A DNA stretch of 64,000 bases, taken from contig CAJNDS010001546.1 in NCBI GenBank assembly GCA_905221605.1, forward strand, positions 222,001-286,000. Direction: 5' to 3'. Below, piece after piece: positions 35,005-43,787 of the stretch. Origin of the DNA: Symbiodinium natans. Its lineage: Eukaryota > Sar > Dinophyceae > Suessiales > Symbiodiniaceae. A program made the position numbers and the translations under genes. The notes below the pieces were generated by a model. That model was not told the origin of the DNA. It saw only the letters and a list, made by a program, of their open reading frames with translations, and did not search any database. Within the stretch, counting starts at the first letter, position 1. Each line of letters opens with the position of its first letter.

Positions 35005-36157
35005 AAGCTTTCCAGCCACTGCGGGTGCGGATAGCGCCGCGGCTGCACCACAGCCCTCTCCAGTCATTCCCCTCCCGGACGTGCGCTCGGGCGAGGACCT
35101 CACGCCAGCAGAGCGTGCGGAGCTGGATAAGGAGGTGGATAAGTACGCCGCTGAGAAGGAAGCGTTTTGGCGAACCAAGGCGGACGCCAAGGACTGGGAT
35201 TCCGTCCGGGCTGACCTTGAGGTCTATGCTCTTGCGGGCGAGAAGGTCGCGGAGGATCCTAGGCGCACCGAGGCCTATAGAGACCTCGTATGGTCGGGTT
35301 TGAAGATCGAGCCTGGACCAACCAGACCAGGGCTGACCGATGCTGACATCGCAGCCGTCAGGGAGGTCATACGGCGAAAGGCCGCTGGGTTCTGGGTGGA
35401 GGACACCACCAGGACCACGGTCAGGAAGTTCGCCCATGACTGCATCCCCACCGGGCCGCCGGTCTCGTCCCAGCCTCACAGTCTGAGGGGCGAGTCCGCG
35501 CAATGGGTCGACGACAAGCTTGAAGAAGAATGCAAGCGGGGTCAGTTGATCCGCGGCAGCTCGGCTTGGGGATCTGCGCCGTTTCCGACCAAGGAAATGC
35601 CCAGCTACAAGCGGCATAGGAAGCGACGCTTGGTGGTTGACTACCGCCGTGTGAATGCCCGAATTAAGCGCTCCACGTACTATTGTCGGCGGGGTAGCGA
35701 TGTGCTCGCCGCCGCAGTAGGTTCGGTTTGGTATACCTTCGTGGATGCGGTTAGTGGGTTTAATCAAATTAGGAACACCAAGCGTGCTCGCGAGGTGTTG
35801 GCCATTGTGGCAAGATCAGGGAAATATCTCCCTGTCGGCCTCACCTTTGGCCCGATTAACGGCCCAGATGATTTCAACTTTGTGGTTGATAGGGCCTATG
35901 CCCCCGGCAGAGGTAGGCGCCTTAAGTATACTAAGGAGTGGATAGCCTACGTGGATGATCTTACTGTTAGGACGGGTAGGGTCATTGATGGGCAGTTTTT
36001 CACTGATGCCCAAGCCGAGGGGGCGGTGCGCGAAGCGTGCGCCAAAGGGGCAGTCGCAGCTCCGCAGAGCGCGTCGTCTGCTCTTGAAGCCTTAGGCGTT
36101 CGCGGTGCGCACAACACCAAGCGCGCGAACCATGACGCGGCGCGCTCAGACCAGAAT
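34937..36157 (+). CDS. ORF2: RT fingers and palm with YVDD
   Basis: Open from 34937, in +1 frame relative to ORF1. The first 35004-34937 = 68 nt overlap ORF1, so a +1 frameshift is plausible; a GTG at 35081 is another possible start. RT motifs follow in the usual Ty3 order: LVVDYRRVNA (about 35630), motif A FVDAVSGFNQI with catalytic D at 35744-35746, GPINGPDDFNFVVDRAY (about 35845), and YVDD at 35948-35959. Motifs A and C are 70 residues apart, which is normal. After YVDD the protein runs into FTDAQAEGAVREACAKG and then composition that does not look like RT: thumb, connection and RNase H are absent here but present in ORF1. The frame stays open to 36820, but beyond about 36160 it overlaps the hairpin cluster and ORF3 and is probably not conserved coding. 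End coordinate is approximate. Confidence 0.85.
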
Positions 36158-36491
36158 CACCCCACGCGCGTTCTGATGCTCAGGATGTTGGGGCTGTTCG
36201 GGTGTTTCTGTGTTCAGGGCGGGTGTTTTTGGGGCGGGCCGTTTCCCAGGTCGCCGGTCTGCGGGCAGAAGGATTTTTCGTCGTTCGTCGCGTGCAGCTT
36301 CGTTCGTCTGTCTCGCAGCCAGTGTTTTGCAAGCAGGCCTAGAGGTTCGGTCCAAGGTCGAAGCAGAAGCCTTAGAAGCCTTAGAGCCCAGACCTTAAGG
36401 AAACTCCCCAAACCCCCGCCGCAGCGGTTCAAGTGTGTTGTAGAACCTAGGGTAGGTAGTCCCTCCCCGCGTTCGTGCCTGTGCACTGCGC

Positions 36492-36522
36492 CCCGCTGCG
36501 GGTCGCGACCAGACCGCGCGGG
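36492..36522 (+). repeat. Bulged hairpin 5 (pre-ORF3 cluster)
   Basis: Stem CCCGC(t)GCGG(g)TC / GACCGCGCGGG, loop GCGACCA. First of three in a row before ORF3. A 16-bp perfect palindrome, GCGACCGATCGGTCGC, follows at 36524-36539. Confidence 0.8.
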
Positions 36523-36566
36523 AGCGACCGATCGGTCGCCCGGACCTTCGTGGTCAACCACAAGGC

Positions 36567-36597
36567 CCCGCTGCGGGCCGTGCCCTGGCCGCGCGGG
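36567..36597 (+). repeat. Bulged hairpin 6 (pre-ORF3 cluster)
   Basis: Stem CCCGC(t)GCGG(g)CC / GGCCGCGCGGG, loop GTGCCCT. Differs from hairpin 5 by a paired change (TC/GA to CC/GG) beside the loop. Confidence 0.8.
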
Positions 36598-36627
36598 AGC
36601 GGCTGCCTACCACTACTGCACACCGGC

Positions 36628-36662
36628 CCCTTGCAGCGGGCCGTGTCCTGGCCGCTCAAGGG
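36628..36662 (+). repeat. Bulged hairpin 7 (pre-ORF3 cluster)
   Basis: The longest member: CCCTTG(c)AGCGG(g)CC / GGCCGCTCAAGGG, 13 pairs with two single-base bulges, loop GTGTCCT. It ends 58 nt before the ORF3 ATG. Confidence 0.85.
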
Positions 36663-36720
36663 CGCGTCAGGTTTTCCTCGCCCATCGGAGGTCAGCAAAG
36701 CCGCGGGCCTCAGTGCCGCG

Positions 36721-39700
36721 ATGGGTGGAGGAGGGTCGAAGGGCAGGGGCAAGAGCAAGAGTCCAGGCCCTAAGGGCCGAAAGGGCCCGCCCACGATCGA
36801 CGACGTGCAGCGTATGCTAGTCCGATGCATGCGGCACGGCGAAGCTGGTTGTAGAGGCCGGTTCGCTCCGGGCGGCCTCTACCCGGTTGATGAGTTGATC
36901 GAACAACTCGGCATCACCATCAACCAGTACAACCAGGCGGTCGCGCACGACGCCAACCAGCGGAAACCGAGGTTGGATACCTCGTACGCTGGCTACTTGC
37001 GTGCCTTCCAAGGCCACTCGGCCGATTGCGGCCATCCTATGGGATTCATGATGGAGGGCCTAAGTGAGACCGCCATCAACGATCTTATATATCGGCATGG
37101 CCCGGCCATGTGGCACGGCACGGACTTGCATGTCGTGCCGAGCCTGATCGAGAATGGCTTGGTCCCCGGCGGCGGGCCGGGAGGCCGCCTCGGGGTGCAC
37201 TACGTCCTAGGGCACTGCCCCACGCAGTGGGAGGACGGGAGACGCGGGTTCCGCCGCGGATCGACTTGCATAGTCGAGGTCCGGTTGGCGGTCCTGCGGG
37301 ACGCCGGAGTGCCTATCTATGCGGGAGCAGATGGGGTGGCTCTCACTGGCCAGATTAGAGCCACCGGCATCTCCCGCATCTGGGCACTCCCCAAAGGCTC
37401 AGCTGTTTACTCCATCTTAATAGCTGAGTTAGAAGTGGATCGGTTGATCCAGCATGTCGACCTAAGGAGTTTAGGCGACATCAGTGCGGGCCCCCACCCG
37501 CCGTTGGGGCGAGGACCGAAACTGGGCACGGTCCAAGCGTCCCAAGCTGCTGCGGCCAGCAGTGGCGCGGCGAGCTCCTCGACGGTTGTGCTGGCCCCTG
37601 CGGGCCGTGTCATGGCCGCGGGGGCCGCCCAACCTGTTACCCCTCCTAAGGCCGCGCCTAAGGCCAAAGGGCGTGCTTCAGGGGCTCCTAAGACTTCGAT
37701 CTTTCCAGCGAAGCCCAAGGAGTATCCTAGGCGCAACGTCCCTGGCCCCAATGCCCTCGAGGCCGAAGACTCGCTCGAGGAAGAGGCAGCCCAAGAAGCT
37801 GAAGGTGTCGAGGAAGATAGTTCCAGCTCGGATCTTCCCGACACGCGGGCGCCCCAAGCCGCGGTCAAGGTGAAGGAGGACGAAGAGCCCGCTGGTGGGG
37901 CCCAGGCCGGGAGCATAGAGGAAGGAGTCCTCGAACTTGGCCAATCGGTGGTCAGCACCGCGAAGGAGTACCTCGCGCGGTCCGAAGCTCTTCTGAGAGC
38001 GCAGAAACTCCAGTCGAGAATACTGGAGGTGGCGGGAACCGCGATGGTGAAGTTAGAAAAGATCACCAAGCGTGAGGAATCCCTCAAAACTCTGCGCCGT
38101 GGGGGAGAGAATCGGGCGGCCGGGGAAGGCGCCGACGGGGAAGAGGTGTCTGACGATGGTCAGGATGCCCCCGGGGGTGCGGGATCGAGCAGTTCCGCCA
38201 GGCCTTCAAGAGGCGGGACCGTCCGGTCCGCCCCGGCCCCAGAGGTGCCTCGCCCCAATGCTGACGGCCACTATGGATGCTCAGCTCCTGGATGCGGGCT
38301 GGCCTTTGAGTCGCTGGTGCAATACCACTTGCATCAGGCGGCCTGCCATGGCGCCTCTCTTCCGCCCAACCTGGGGATCAGCCCCTCCGCACCTCTTGAC
38401 CCTTTTCGTCAAGACTGGCGGGGACGGTTGTTCCGCCGAGGAAAGGACGGTGGGTATGGGGAGGTGCCCATGCTCCGAGTGATTCGGTACCACAAAGCCA
38501 ACGGGTACGATCACTCGAAGGTCCCGCTCCTGAAGAGAGGGGACCGAATCCAGCTTGAGGACGGATCGCACCACATTTATGGTGGTAGTCATCCACCGGG
38601 GTGGCTTCGCGATGACCCCGAGCTGGATCCCGCTCCAGAGAGTAGCGGTGGAGGGTCCACGCCCAAGAGCGAGCCCACGGAGGAGGCCGAGCATGGACCT
38701 CCGCGGGAGGCCGCTCCGCGCGGGCGGGCCCTCGGGCCGCCGACGAGCGACGTTCAGCAACGCCTGGCAGAGCGTCGTCGTTCCAAGCGGGATTACTCGC
38801 CAGACCTGGTGACGCCTCTTGACGATCTCCATGCCCAGGAGATCGATTCCTTCTTCGCGGGCGACCCAGCCGCGGATAGCCTTGACGTCATTTTGATGCG
38901 CGCCGAGGTTCGCACTGAGTCCCACCTCAACGTTGGCCGGGAGCAAGAAGAGCCCCTGGTCAAGGAGGAACAGGAGGAGGAAGCTGAGGTTGTCAAGGAC
39001 GAGGAGGTCTCGGTTGAGATGGAGGCAGGCACCGCGGATGAGGCGGACGATGTCGCCCTCCCAGCCAACCGGGCCTACGTCGAAGGCCGCTTTTACCCCT
39101 ACGGCAGCTGGCGGTGCTTCTTCTGCGAAGCCATCAACCCGGTTGCCGAGGACCAGTGCCTCACCACGCACGCGGGCGGCCCGAAAGCGGGCGCCCCGTG
39201 CGACGGCCGATGGATCAACGGGATCGACATCGGGTGGTGGGAGGCGCCCGAGCAATGGAGGCGGAGGTTTTCTGCCGAAGCGCTTGAAGACCAACAAGCG
39301 CGGGCGGATGCCGCGAGGCTTCTCAGCGATGAGGAACTCGCTGAAGCCCTCCAGGCGGCCGAGGAGGCGCAGGCGGCCGAGCGCGCCAAGAAGCGAGAGC
39401 GGCGCCAGGCGGAGAAGGCGGAGCGCGATGACCACATCAGCGAAGCGCTCCGCATTGCAGGGTGGCAGTGCCCTAACTGCTATGAATGGAATCTTTCATT
39501 CAGGCAGCTGTGCTTTCGCTGCAGCACCCCTCTCCGTTTGGCAGAGGTCGTCTCTCGCGGGATCCCTGATCCGCGGCGTGGCGAAGAGAGGGACTCTGGC
39601 TCCGAAAGCAGCCAGGACGAGCTGGAGCACGAGATCCTTCTGGCCAATCTTGCGATGGACCAAGAAACCATCCAACCTCTTCTTAGAAACAAACACAAGA

Positions 39701-41457
39701 AGAGGGGCGGTAAGCGACGTCGCGAAGAAGCGACGTACGGCAAGGGCCGCGACCCTTGGAGTGCTTGGGCAGATGCCCGTGGCAAGGGCCAGGGCAAGCC
39801 GAAGGGCAGAGGCAAGTCCGATGCCAAGGGCAAGCCCAAGGGGAGGGGCAGGTACGCCTGGGGCGCTTACGCCGCGGGCATAGTTGCCGCGCTCCAACCC
39901 CGCCCAAGCACAAGCTGGGTCCCAGCCTTCCCGTGCGGGTCGGCCCGGCCGCCGCCAAGTGTTCCGCTTCCGCCGCGGACCCCCTTTTTCCTGGGTCGCG
40001 GGCTCCTCAATCGGTTGATGCACGCCCTCAACGGGAACATCAACGGCTGGTGGGGCCTGGCGGCTGCAGCGTCGGCGCCGATTGCCTTGCAGTTGCACCG
40101 CGGGGCTGTGCATGTTGTCGAGGACTCCATGCACGCGGTTGCAACAATTTCGGCCGACGTTGTCGAGGAAATCGGTCATGGGGCCAGGCGGACCGTGTGG
40201 GTCGCCGGAACAGCCATCACTCTGGTAGTAGTGATCTTGTGCAGCGCTGTTCTGTGGTACGTGAGTCGTGCCGTTGCCAATCGCATTGCGCATCTGCGAC
40301 ATGGCAACACCGCGGCCCCTGAGGCGCGGCTGTCTCAACTCCTTGGCTCTGAAGCGACGTTTGAGGTCGCGAGCACTAAGAAAGGGGTGACCCATAAAGT
40401 TTGGGTGCACCTCAAGGAGGAGACAGCTGCCTGTGGCTGTCGTGCTTACCTAGCAGAGGGACGTTGCGGGCACTGCGATGCCGCAATGGACACCGCTCGA
40501 TCCCTAGGGTTTTTGCACGCGGCCCAGCGAGGCGCGGGTTCTGCGCTCACAGACTCCATTCGGAGTACCGCCTCCGAAGCCCTAGCTAAGGGTAAGGTTG
40601 TGTTGGGTTTGGGGAACAGTGAAGGATGCTTCTCCCAACTTGCGGCCAAGAGCCGCGGGCTCTCCTGCTTTCAGGGGCTCGCGGGTCGTGACCTGGCCGC
40701 GGCCCCAGCAGATGGAGCGAGCGCAGCCCACGCACAGTCCGGCTTCGTGCAACGTGCCGCCACTGCCACTGTGGCGCGCACACCCAGCCGGAGGAACAAG
40801 GGCCCAGTCCCCGCTAGGAGTTCTCCAGTCAAAGAAGCGGAATTCCTTGCGGGCGGGCCATACGTTCAGGCCGCCCAAACGCTGCTTGGGTCTGGAGCAG
40901 CAGAGGATGTGATCTACATCCGGGCGTACAGCTTAGATTGCCCATCCTGCATCGAGGCAATCGAAGCGTCGCTTAGCAAGGGCGCAGGCGTTCGGATTGT
41001 CGCCGACATGGGACAATGCCACCGCACCAAACTGCAGTGGCAAGCGTTGAAACGCTTGGCGGCTGCAGGCGCCGAGGTGAAGGTGGGTTGCGGCACATCC
41101 GTGCGCGACGCCTATGCTCGCGACGGCCGCGGGGCTAAAGTAGGTACCGGTATCCAAGGGCTTCACCATGCCAAGGCCCTTTGCCTACTGCGGCCTGATG
41201 GCGCGGTGGTGCTGATTGGGAGCCTCAATTTTACCACAAGCAGCAAAGCCAATGCGGAGGCAGGGCTTAGGCTTGAGGTCGCCAAGACGCACCCGGTCGC
41301 GCAGTCCTACATCGAGGATTTCCAGAGGGTGTCGGCTGAGGCATTCTCCCTCGATGAGGCGGTCGCAAGGCGCCCTCAGTTGGAGCGAGCCAGTAGCTCC
41401 AACGTTGCTGGCAACGCCACTCGTGCCCCCAACACTGCTCCACAGGGTATCGAGTAG
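36721..41457 (+). CDS. ORF3: Tpt1-like, zinc-finger, PLD accessory protein
   Basis: Start chosen at ATG 36721, since upstream codons in this frame lie in the hairpin cluster; about 1578 aa. MGGGGS fits an N-myristoylation consensus. Residues about 31-250 match the whole Tpt1/KptA RNA 2'-phosphotransferase fold: RHGEAG, YPVDELI, RAFQGHS, MWHGTDLH, GVHYVL and ADGVALTG in order. This family uses NAD+ to remove a 2'-phosphate left by RNA ligation. Then: Ala/acidic linker; C2H2 finger about 520-543; RanBP2-type fingers about 797-826 and 915-940 (WQCPNCYEWN...CFRC); Lys/Gly-rich basic region about 990-1045; a membrane segment about 1160-1182; SWIM finger about 1238-1253 (CGC...CGHC); PLD domain about 1375-1520 with HAK and GSLNFT, resembling Zucchini/mitoPLD-type nucleases, though the aspartate after HxK is displaced. 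It occupies the env position. Domain calls are firm for Tpt1 and PLD, moderate for the others; function is inference. Confidence 0.85.
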   Translation: MGGGGSKGRGKSKSPGPKGRKGPPTIDDVQRMLVRCMRHGEAGCRGRFAPGGLYPVDELIEQLGITINQYNQAVAHDANQRKPRLDTSYAGYLRAFQGHSADCGHPMGFMMEGLSETAINDLIYRHGPAMWHGTDLHVVPSLIENGLVPGGGPGGRLGVHYVLGHCPTQWEDGRRGFRRGSTCIVEVRLAVLRDAGVPIYAGADGVALTGQIRATGISRIWALPKGSAVYSILIAELEVDRLIQHVDLRSLGDISAGPHPPLGRGPKLGTVQASQAAAASSGAASSSTVVLAPAGRVMAAGAAQPVTPPKAAPKAKGRASGAPKTSIFPAKPKEYPRRNVPGPNALEAEDSLEEEAAQEAEGVEEDSSSSDLPDTRAPQAAVKVKEDEEPAGGAQAGSIEEGVLELGQSVVSTAKEYLARSEALLRAQKLQSRILEVAGTAMVKLEKITKREESLKTLRRGGENRAAGEGADGEEVSDDGQDAPGGAGSSSSARPSRGGTVRSAPAPEVPRPNADGHYGCSAPGCGLAFESLVQYHLHQAACHGASLPPNLGISPSAPLDPFRQDWRGRLFRRGKDGGYGEVPMLRVIRYHKANGYDHSKVPLLKRGDRIQLEDGSHHIYGGSHPPGWLRDDPELDPAPESSGGGSTPKSEPTEEAEHGPPREAAPRGRALGPPTSDVQQRLAERRRSKRDYSPDLVTPLDDLHAQEIDSFFAGDPAADSLDVILMRAEVRTESHLNVGREQEEPLVKEEQEEEAEVVKDEEVSVEMEAGTADEADDVALPANRAYVEGRFYPYGSWRCFFCEAINPVAEDQCLTTHAGGPKAGAPCDGRWINGIDIGWWEAPEQWRRRFSAEALEDQQARADAARLLSDEELAEALQAAEEAQAAERAKKRERRQAEKAERDDHISEALRIAGWQCPNCYEWNLSFRQLCFRCSTPLRLAEVVSRGIPDPRRGEERDSGSESSQDELEHEILLANLAMDQETIQPLLRNKHKKRGGKRRREEATYGKGRDPWSAWADARGKGQGKPKGRGKSDAKGKPKGRGRYAWGAYAAGIVAALQPRPSTSWVPAFPCGSARPPPSVPLPPRTPFFLGRGLLNRLMHALNGNINGWWGLAAAASAPIALQLHRGAVHVVEDSMHAVATISADVVEEIGHGARRTVWVAGTAITLVVVILCSAVLWYVSRAVANRIAHLRHGNTAAPEARLSQLLGSEATFEVASTKKGVTHKVWVHLKEETAACGCRAYLAEGRCGHCDAAMDTARSLGFLHAAQRGAGSALTDSIRSTASEALAKGKVVLGLGNSEGCFSQLAAKSRGLSCFQGLAGRDLAAAPADGASAAHAQSGFVQRAATATVARTPSRRNKGPVPARSSPVKEAEFLAGGPYVQAAQTLLGSGAAEDVIYIRAYSLDCPSCIEAIEASLSKGAGVRIVADMGQCHRTKLQWQALKRLAAAGAEVKVGCGTSVRDAYARDGRGAKVGTGIQGLHHAKALCLLRPDGAVVLIGSLNFTTSSKANAEAGLRLEVAKTHPVAQSYIEDFQRVSAEAFSLDEAVARRPQLERASSSNVAGNATRAPNTAPQGIE
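37595..37623 (+). repeat. Bulged hairpin 8 (in ORF3)
   Basis: Stem CCCC(t)GCGG(g)CC / GGCCGCGGGG, loop GTGTCAT. Encodes an AGRVMAAG peptide in the low-complexity linker after the Tpt1 domain. Confidence 0.8.
38212..38232 (+). repeat. Bulged hairpin 9 (in ORF3)
   Basis: Stem GGCGG(g)ACC / GGTCCGCC, short loop GTCC; the same core as hairpin 2, 12 kb away. Lies in the linker before the C2H2 finger. Confidence 0.65.
40184..40208 (+). repeat. Bulged hairpin 10 (in ORF3)
   Basis: Stem CC(a)GGCG(g)ACC / GGTCGCCGG, loop GTGTG. Sits at the start of the predicted membrane segment. Confidence 0.65.
40674..40706 (+). repeat. Bulged hairpin 11 (in ORF3)
   Basis: Stem GGGGC(t)CGCGG(g)TC / GGCCGCGGCCCC with one T-G wobble, loop GTGACCT. 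Encodes AGRDLAAA between the SWIM and PLD domains. Confidence 0.75.
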
Positions 41458-41673
41458 GCTGCGGCCAGTCGGCGCGGCGTGGTATGCATCCACGCATTAT
41501 CAGAGCAGGCGTTGCAGCACGGCACGTTGCTTCGCCAACCTTTTGCATTTTCTTTTGCTTGACTGCGGGCGAAAAGCCGCGGCAGGTTGGAAACCTGCCC
41601 ATTTTGCATTCCCCGCACCTTTCTCCTCCGCCCTGCCTGTGGCCCCTCGTGCTGAGGGTGCTCTTTTGCAGGT

Positions 41674-41699
41674 GCTGCGGACCGTGTCCTGGTCGCGGC
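41674..41699 (+). repeat. Bulged hairpin 12 (3' UTR)
   Basis: Stem GCTGCG(g)ACC / GGTCGCGGC with one T-G wobble, loop GTGTCCT identical to hairpins 3 and 7. Confidence 0.7.
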
Positions 41700-42139
41700 A
41701 ATGCGCTCGCCGAAGCGCGTGTGAGCTGCATTGCCTGCGGCACAAGCCATGTGCGCGGCTCTCGCTGAGTCCGGTAGCCCGTAGGGTAGTTCCAGATAGG
41801 TGAGTAGCCGTAGCCGTAGCTTAGGACCGGAAGTGTACAGTGTACCATAGTTTGTACCCTAGTCTGCGTACTGGCAGCTAGAGACCAGCTCGAGGATTCA
41901 AGAGCCTCGCCCACCAGCAAAAGGGTGAGGACCTCCTGGGAAAGGGTGGTTAAGGGCTGCTGAGGGTTGCTGTCGTCGTGCGTTCGTTGTGGTGGTGCGG
42001 GCTAGCGTCCCTGCCGCATGCCAATGCTCATGATGTGCGGACCACCATGGTCGCACGCGACACCCTCGCCCTTCCCTTTCTGTGTTCAGCGCGAGTGCCT
42101 GCTGCACTCCGAGCTCGAGATGAGCTGGAAGCCTCGGCT

Positions 42140-42149
42140 GAGGGGCGAA
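42140..42149 (+). promoter_or_regulatory. Polypurine tract before 3' LTR
   Basis: GAGGGGCGAA directly abuts the TGTGA start of the 3' LTR, the expected place of the plus-strand primer. One C interrupts it. Confidence 0.6.
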
Positions 42150-42446
42150 TGTGAGCAGGTCTAAGCACGCACGTTCCATGTGCAGAGCTGCCAGAACCAG
42201 TACTGTAGTTTTCCTTTGCATGTGTAGATTTGCAATTCGTATCAATGCCAATATTTTGGCTCAAGTACCGAGCTTGTGCCTTTGAGCACGGTAGAGTCGT
42301 ACAGTAGCTCCTAGGTTGCTGTGCGGTCCGACCGGACGCACTCAGGCGTAGCTGCACAAGTGCTTGGACTCACGAAGTCGTAAAACAGCGTGACCGGGCT
42401 GTGATTGCATTGGCTTAGTGCAAGTCCAGTGCTGGTCGACTTCACA
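42150..42446 (+). repeat. 3' LTR (297 bp)
   Basis: Matches the 5' LTR base for base as far as I can compare by eye, including the TGTGA...TCACA ends. Confidence 0.95.
42253..42265 (+). promoter_or_regulatory. Spliced-leader-like motif in 3' LTR
   Basis: Second copy of ATTTTGGCTCAAG. If genomic RNA carries the spliced leader at its 5' end, this copy could pair with newly made minus-strand DNA at first-strand transfer. Confidence 0.55.
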
Positions 42447-43356
<910 letters not shown>

Positions 43357-43787
43357 CTCAGCTTATGGTATCTGCGGGGAACAGTTCAATGCGTAGGATA
43401 CATACAACCAACATCATCTACACTATGGCCTGATGATCTCATCAGCCAAGCCAAGAAAAGCATGTACACGAGGGACGTTTCACACAACCCCCCCCACCCA
43501 TGCCAAGTCTTGAGATAGTCTGGTGAACAGCAGCGCATGCCGCTCTTTGTGAATCGATAGACAACATGCGTAACTAATTTCAACTGTTCACTTGCGGAAT
43601 TTATCGTCCCACGACCCATATGAGCAGGATCCGGTAGGGTTGGTTGAGTTAAGACCCCCTGTCAGATGGCGGGATGGATGATGATGGATGCATCATGGCG
43701 TGATGTTTCATTGATGTGAGGTTGAATAAATCGCTGCTCCAAATGCTCTCGGGACAAGCGTTCCCCAGTGAAGGAAACCATACTTAC
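43357..43787. other. No recognisable gene
   Basis: Short frames only; probably the 3' flank of the minus-strand transporter gene. Confidence 0.4.

Larger units (their letters stand above)
41458..42149 (+). other. 3' untranslated region of the element
   Basis: No conserved frame between the ORF3 stop and the 3' LTR. It holds hairpin 12, a separate stem GGCAGGTT/AACCTGCC at about 41580-41600, an 8-bp stem GGCAATGC/GCATTGCC at about 41696-41738, and the purine-rich tract. Confidence 0.7.
25118..42446 (+). mobile_element. 17.3-kb LTR retroelement with permuted RT
   Basis: Two LTRs identical by eye flank a 16.7-kb interior with four plus-strand ORFs and a purine-rich tract directly before the 3' LTR. 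Domain order is Gag, protease-like, RT thumb/connection, RNase H, integrase, methyltransferase-like, then RT fingers/palm, then an accessory ORF with Tpt1-like and PLD domains. Integrase (DD35E with GPY/F), RNase H (TDH) and RT motifs are Ty3-type. The interior is GC-rich and free of stops for long stretches, unlike its flanks, and identical LTRs indicate recent insertion. No clear target-site duplication is visible: TAATC precedes the left LTR and AGTGG follows the right one, both within a mutable triplet array. Confidence 0.95.

Noticed and set aside
36160-36820. Tail of the ORF2 frame as real protein
   Set aside because: Its composition changes abruptly after the RT palm, it reads through the hairpin cluster and it overlaps the better supported ORF3 start.
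26349-41169. Many minus-strand frames within the element
   Set aside because: Shadows caused by high GC content opposite the plus-strand ORFs; none has a recognisable motif.
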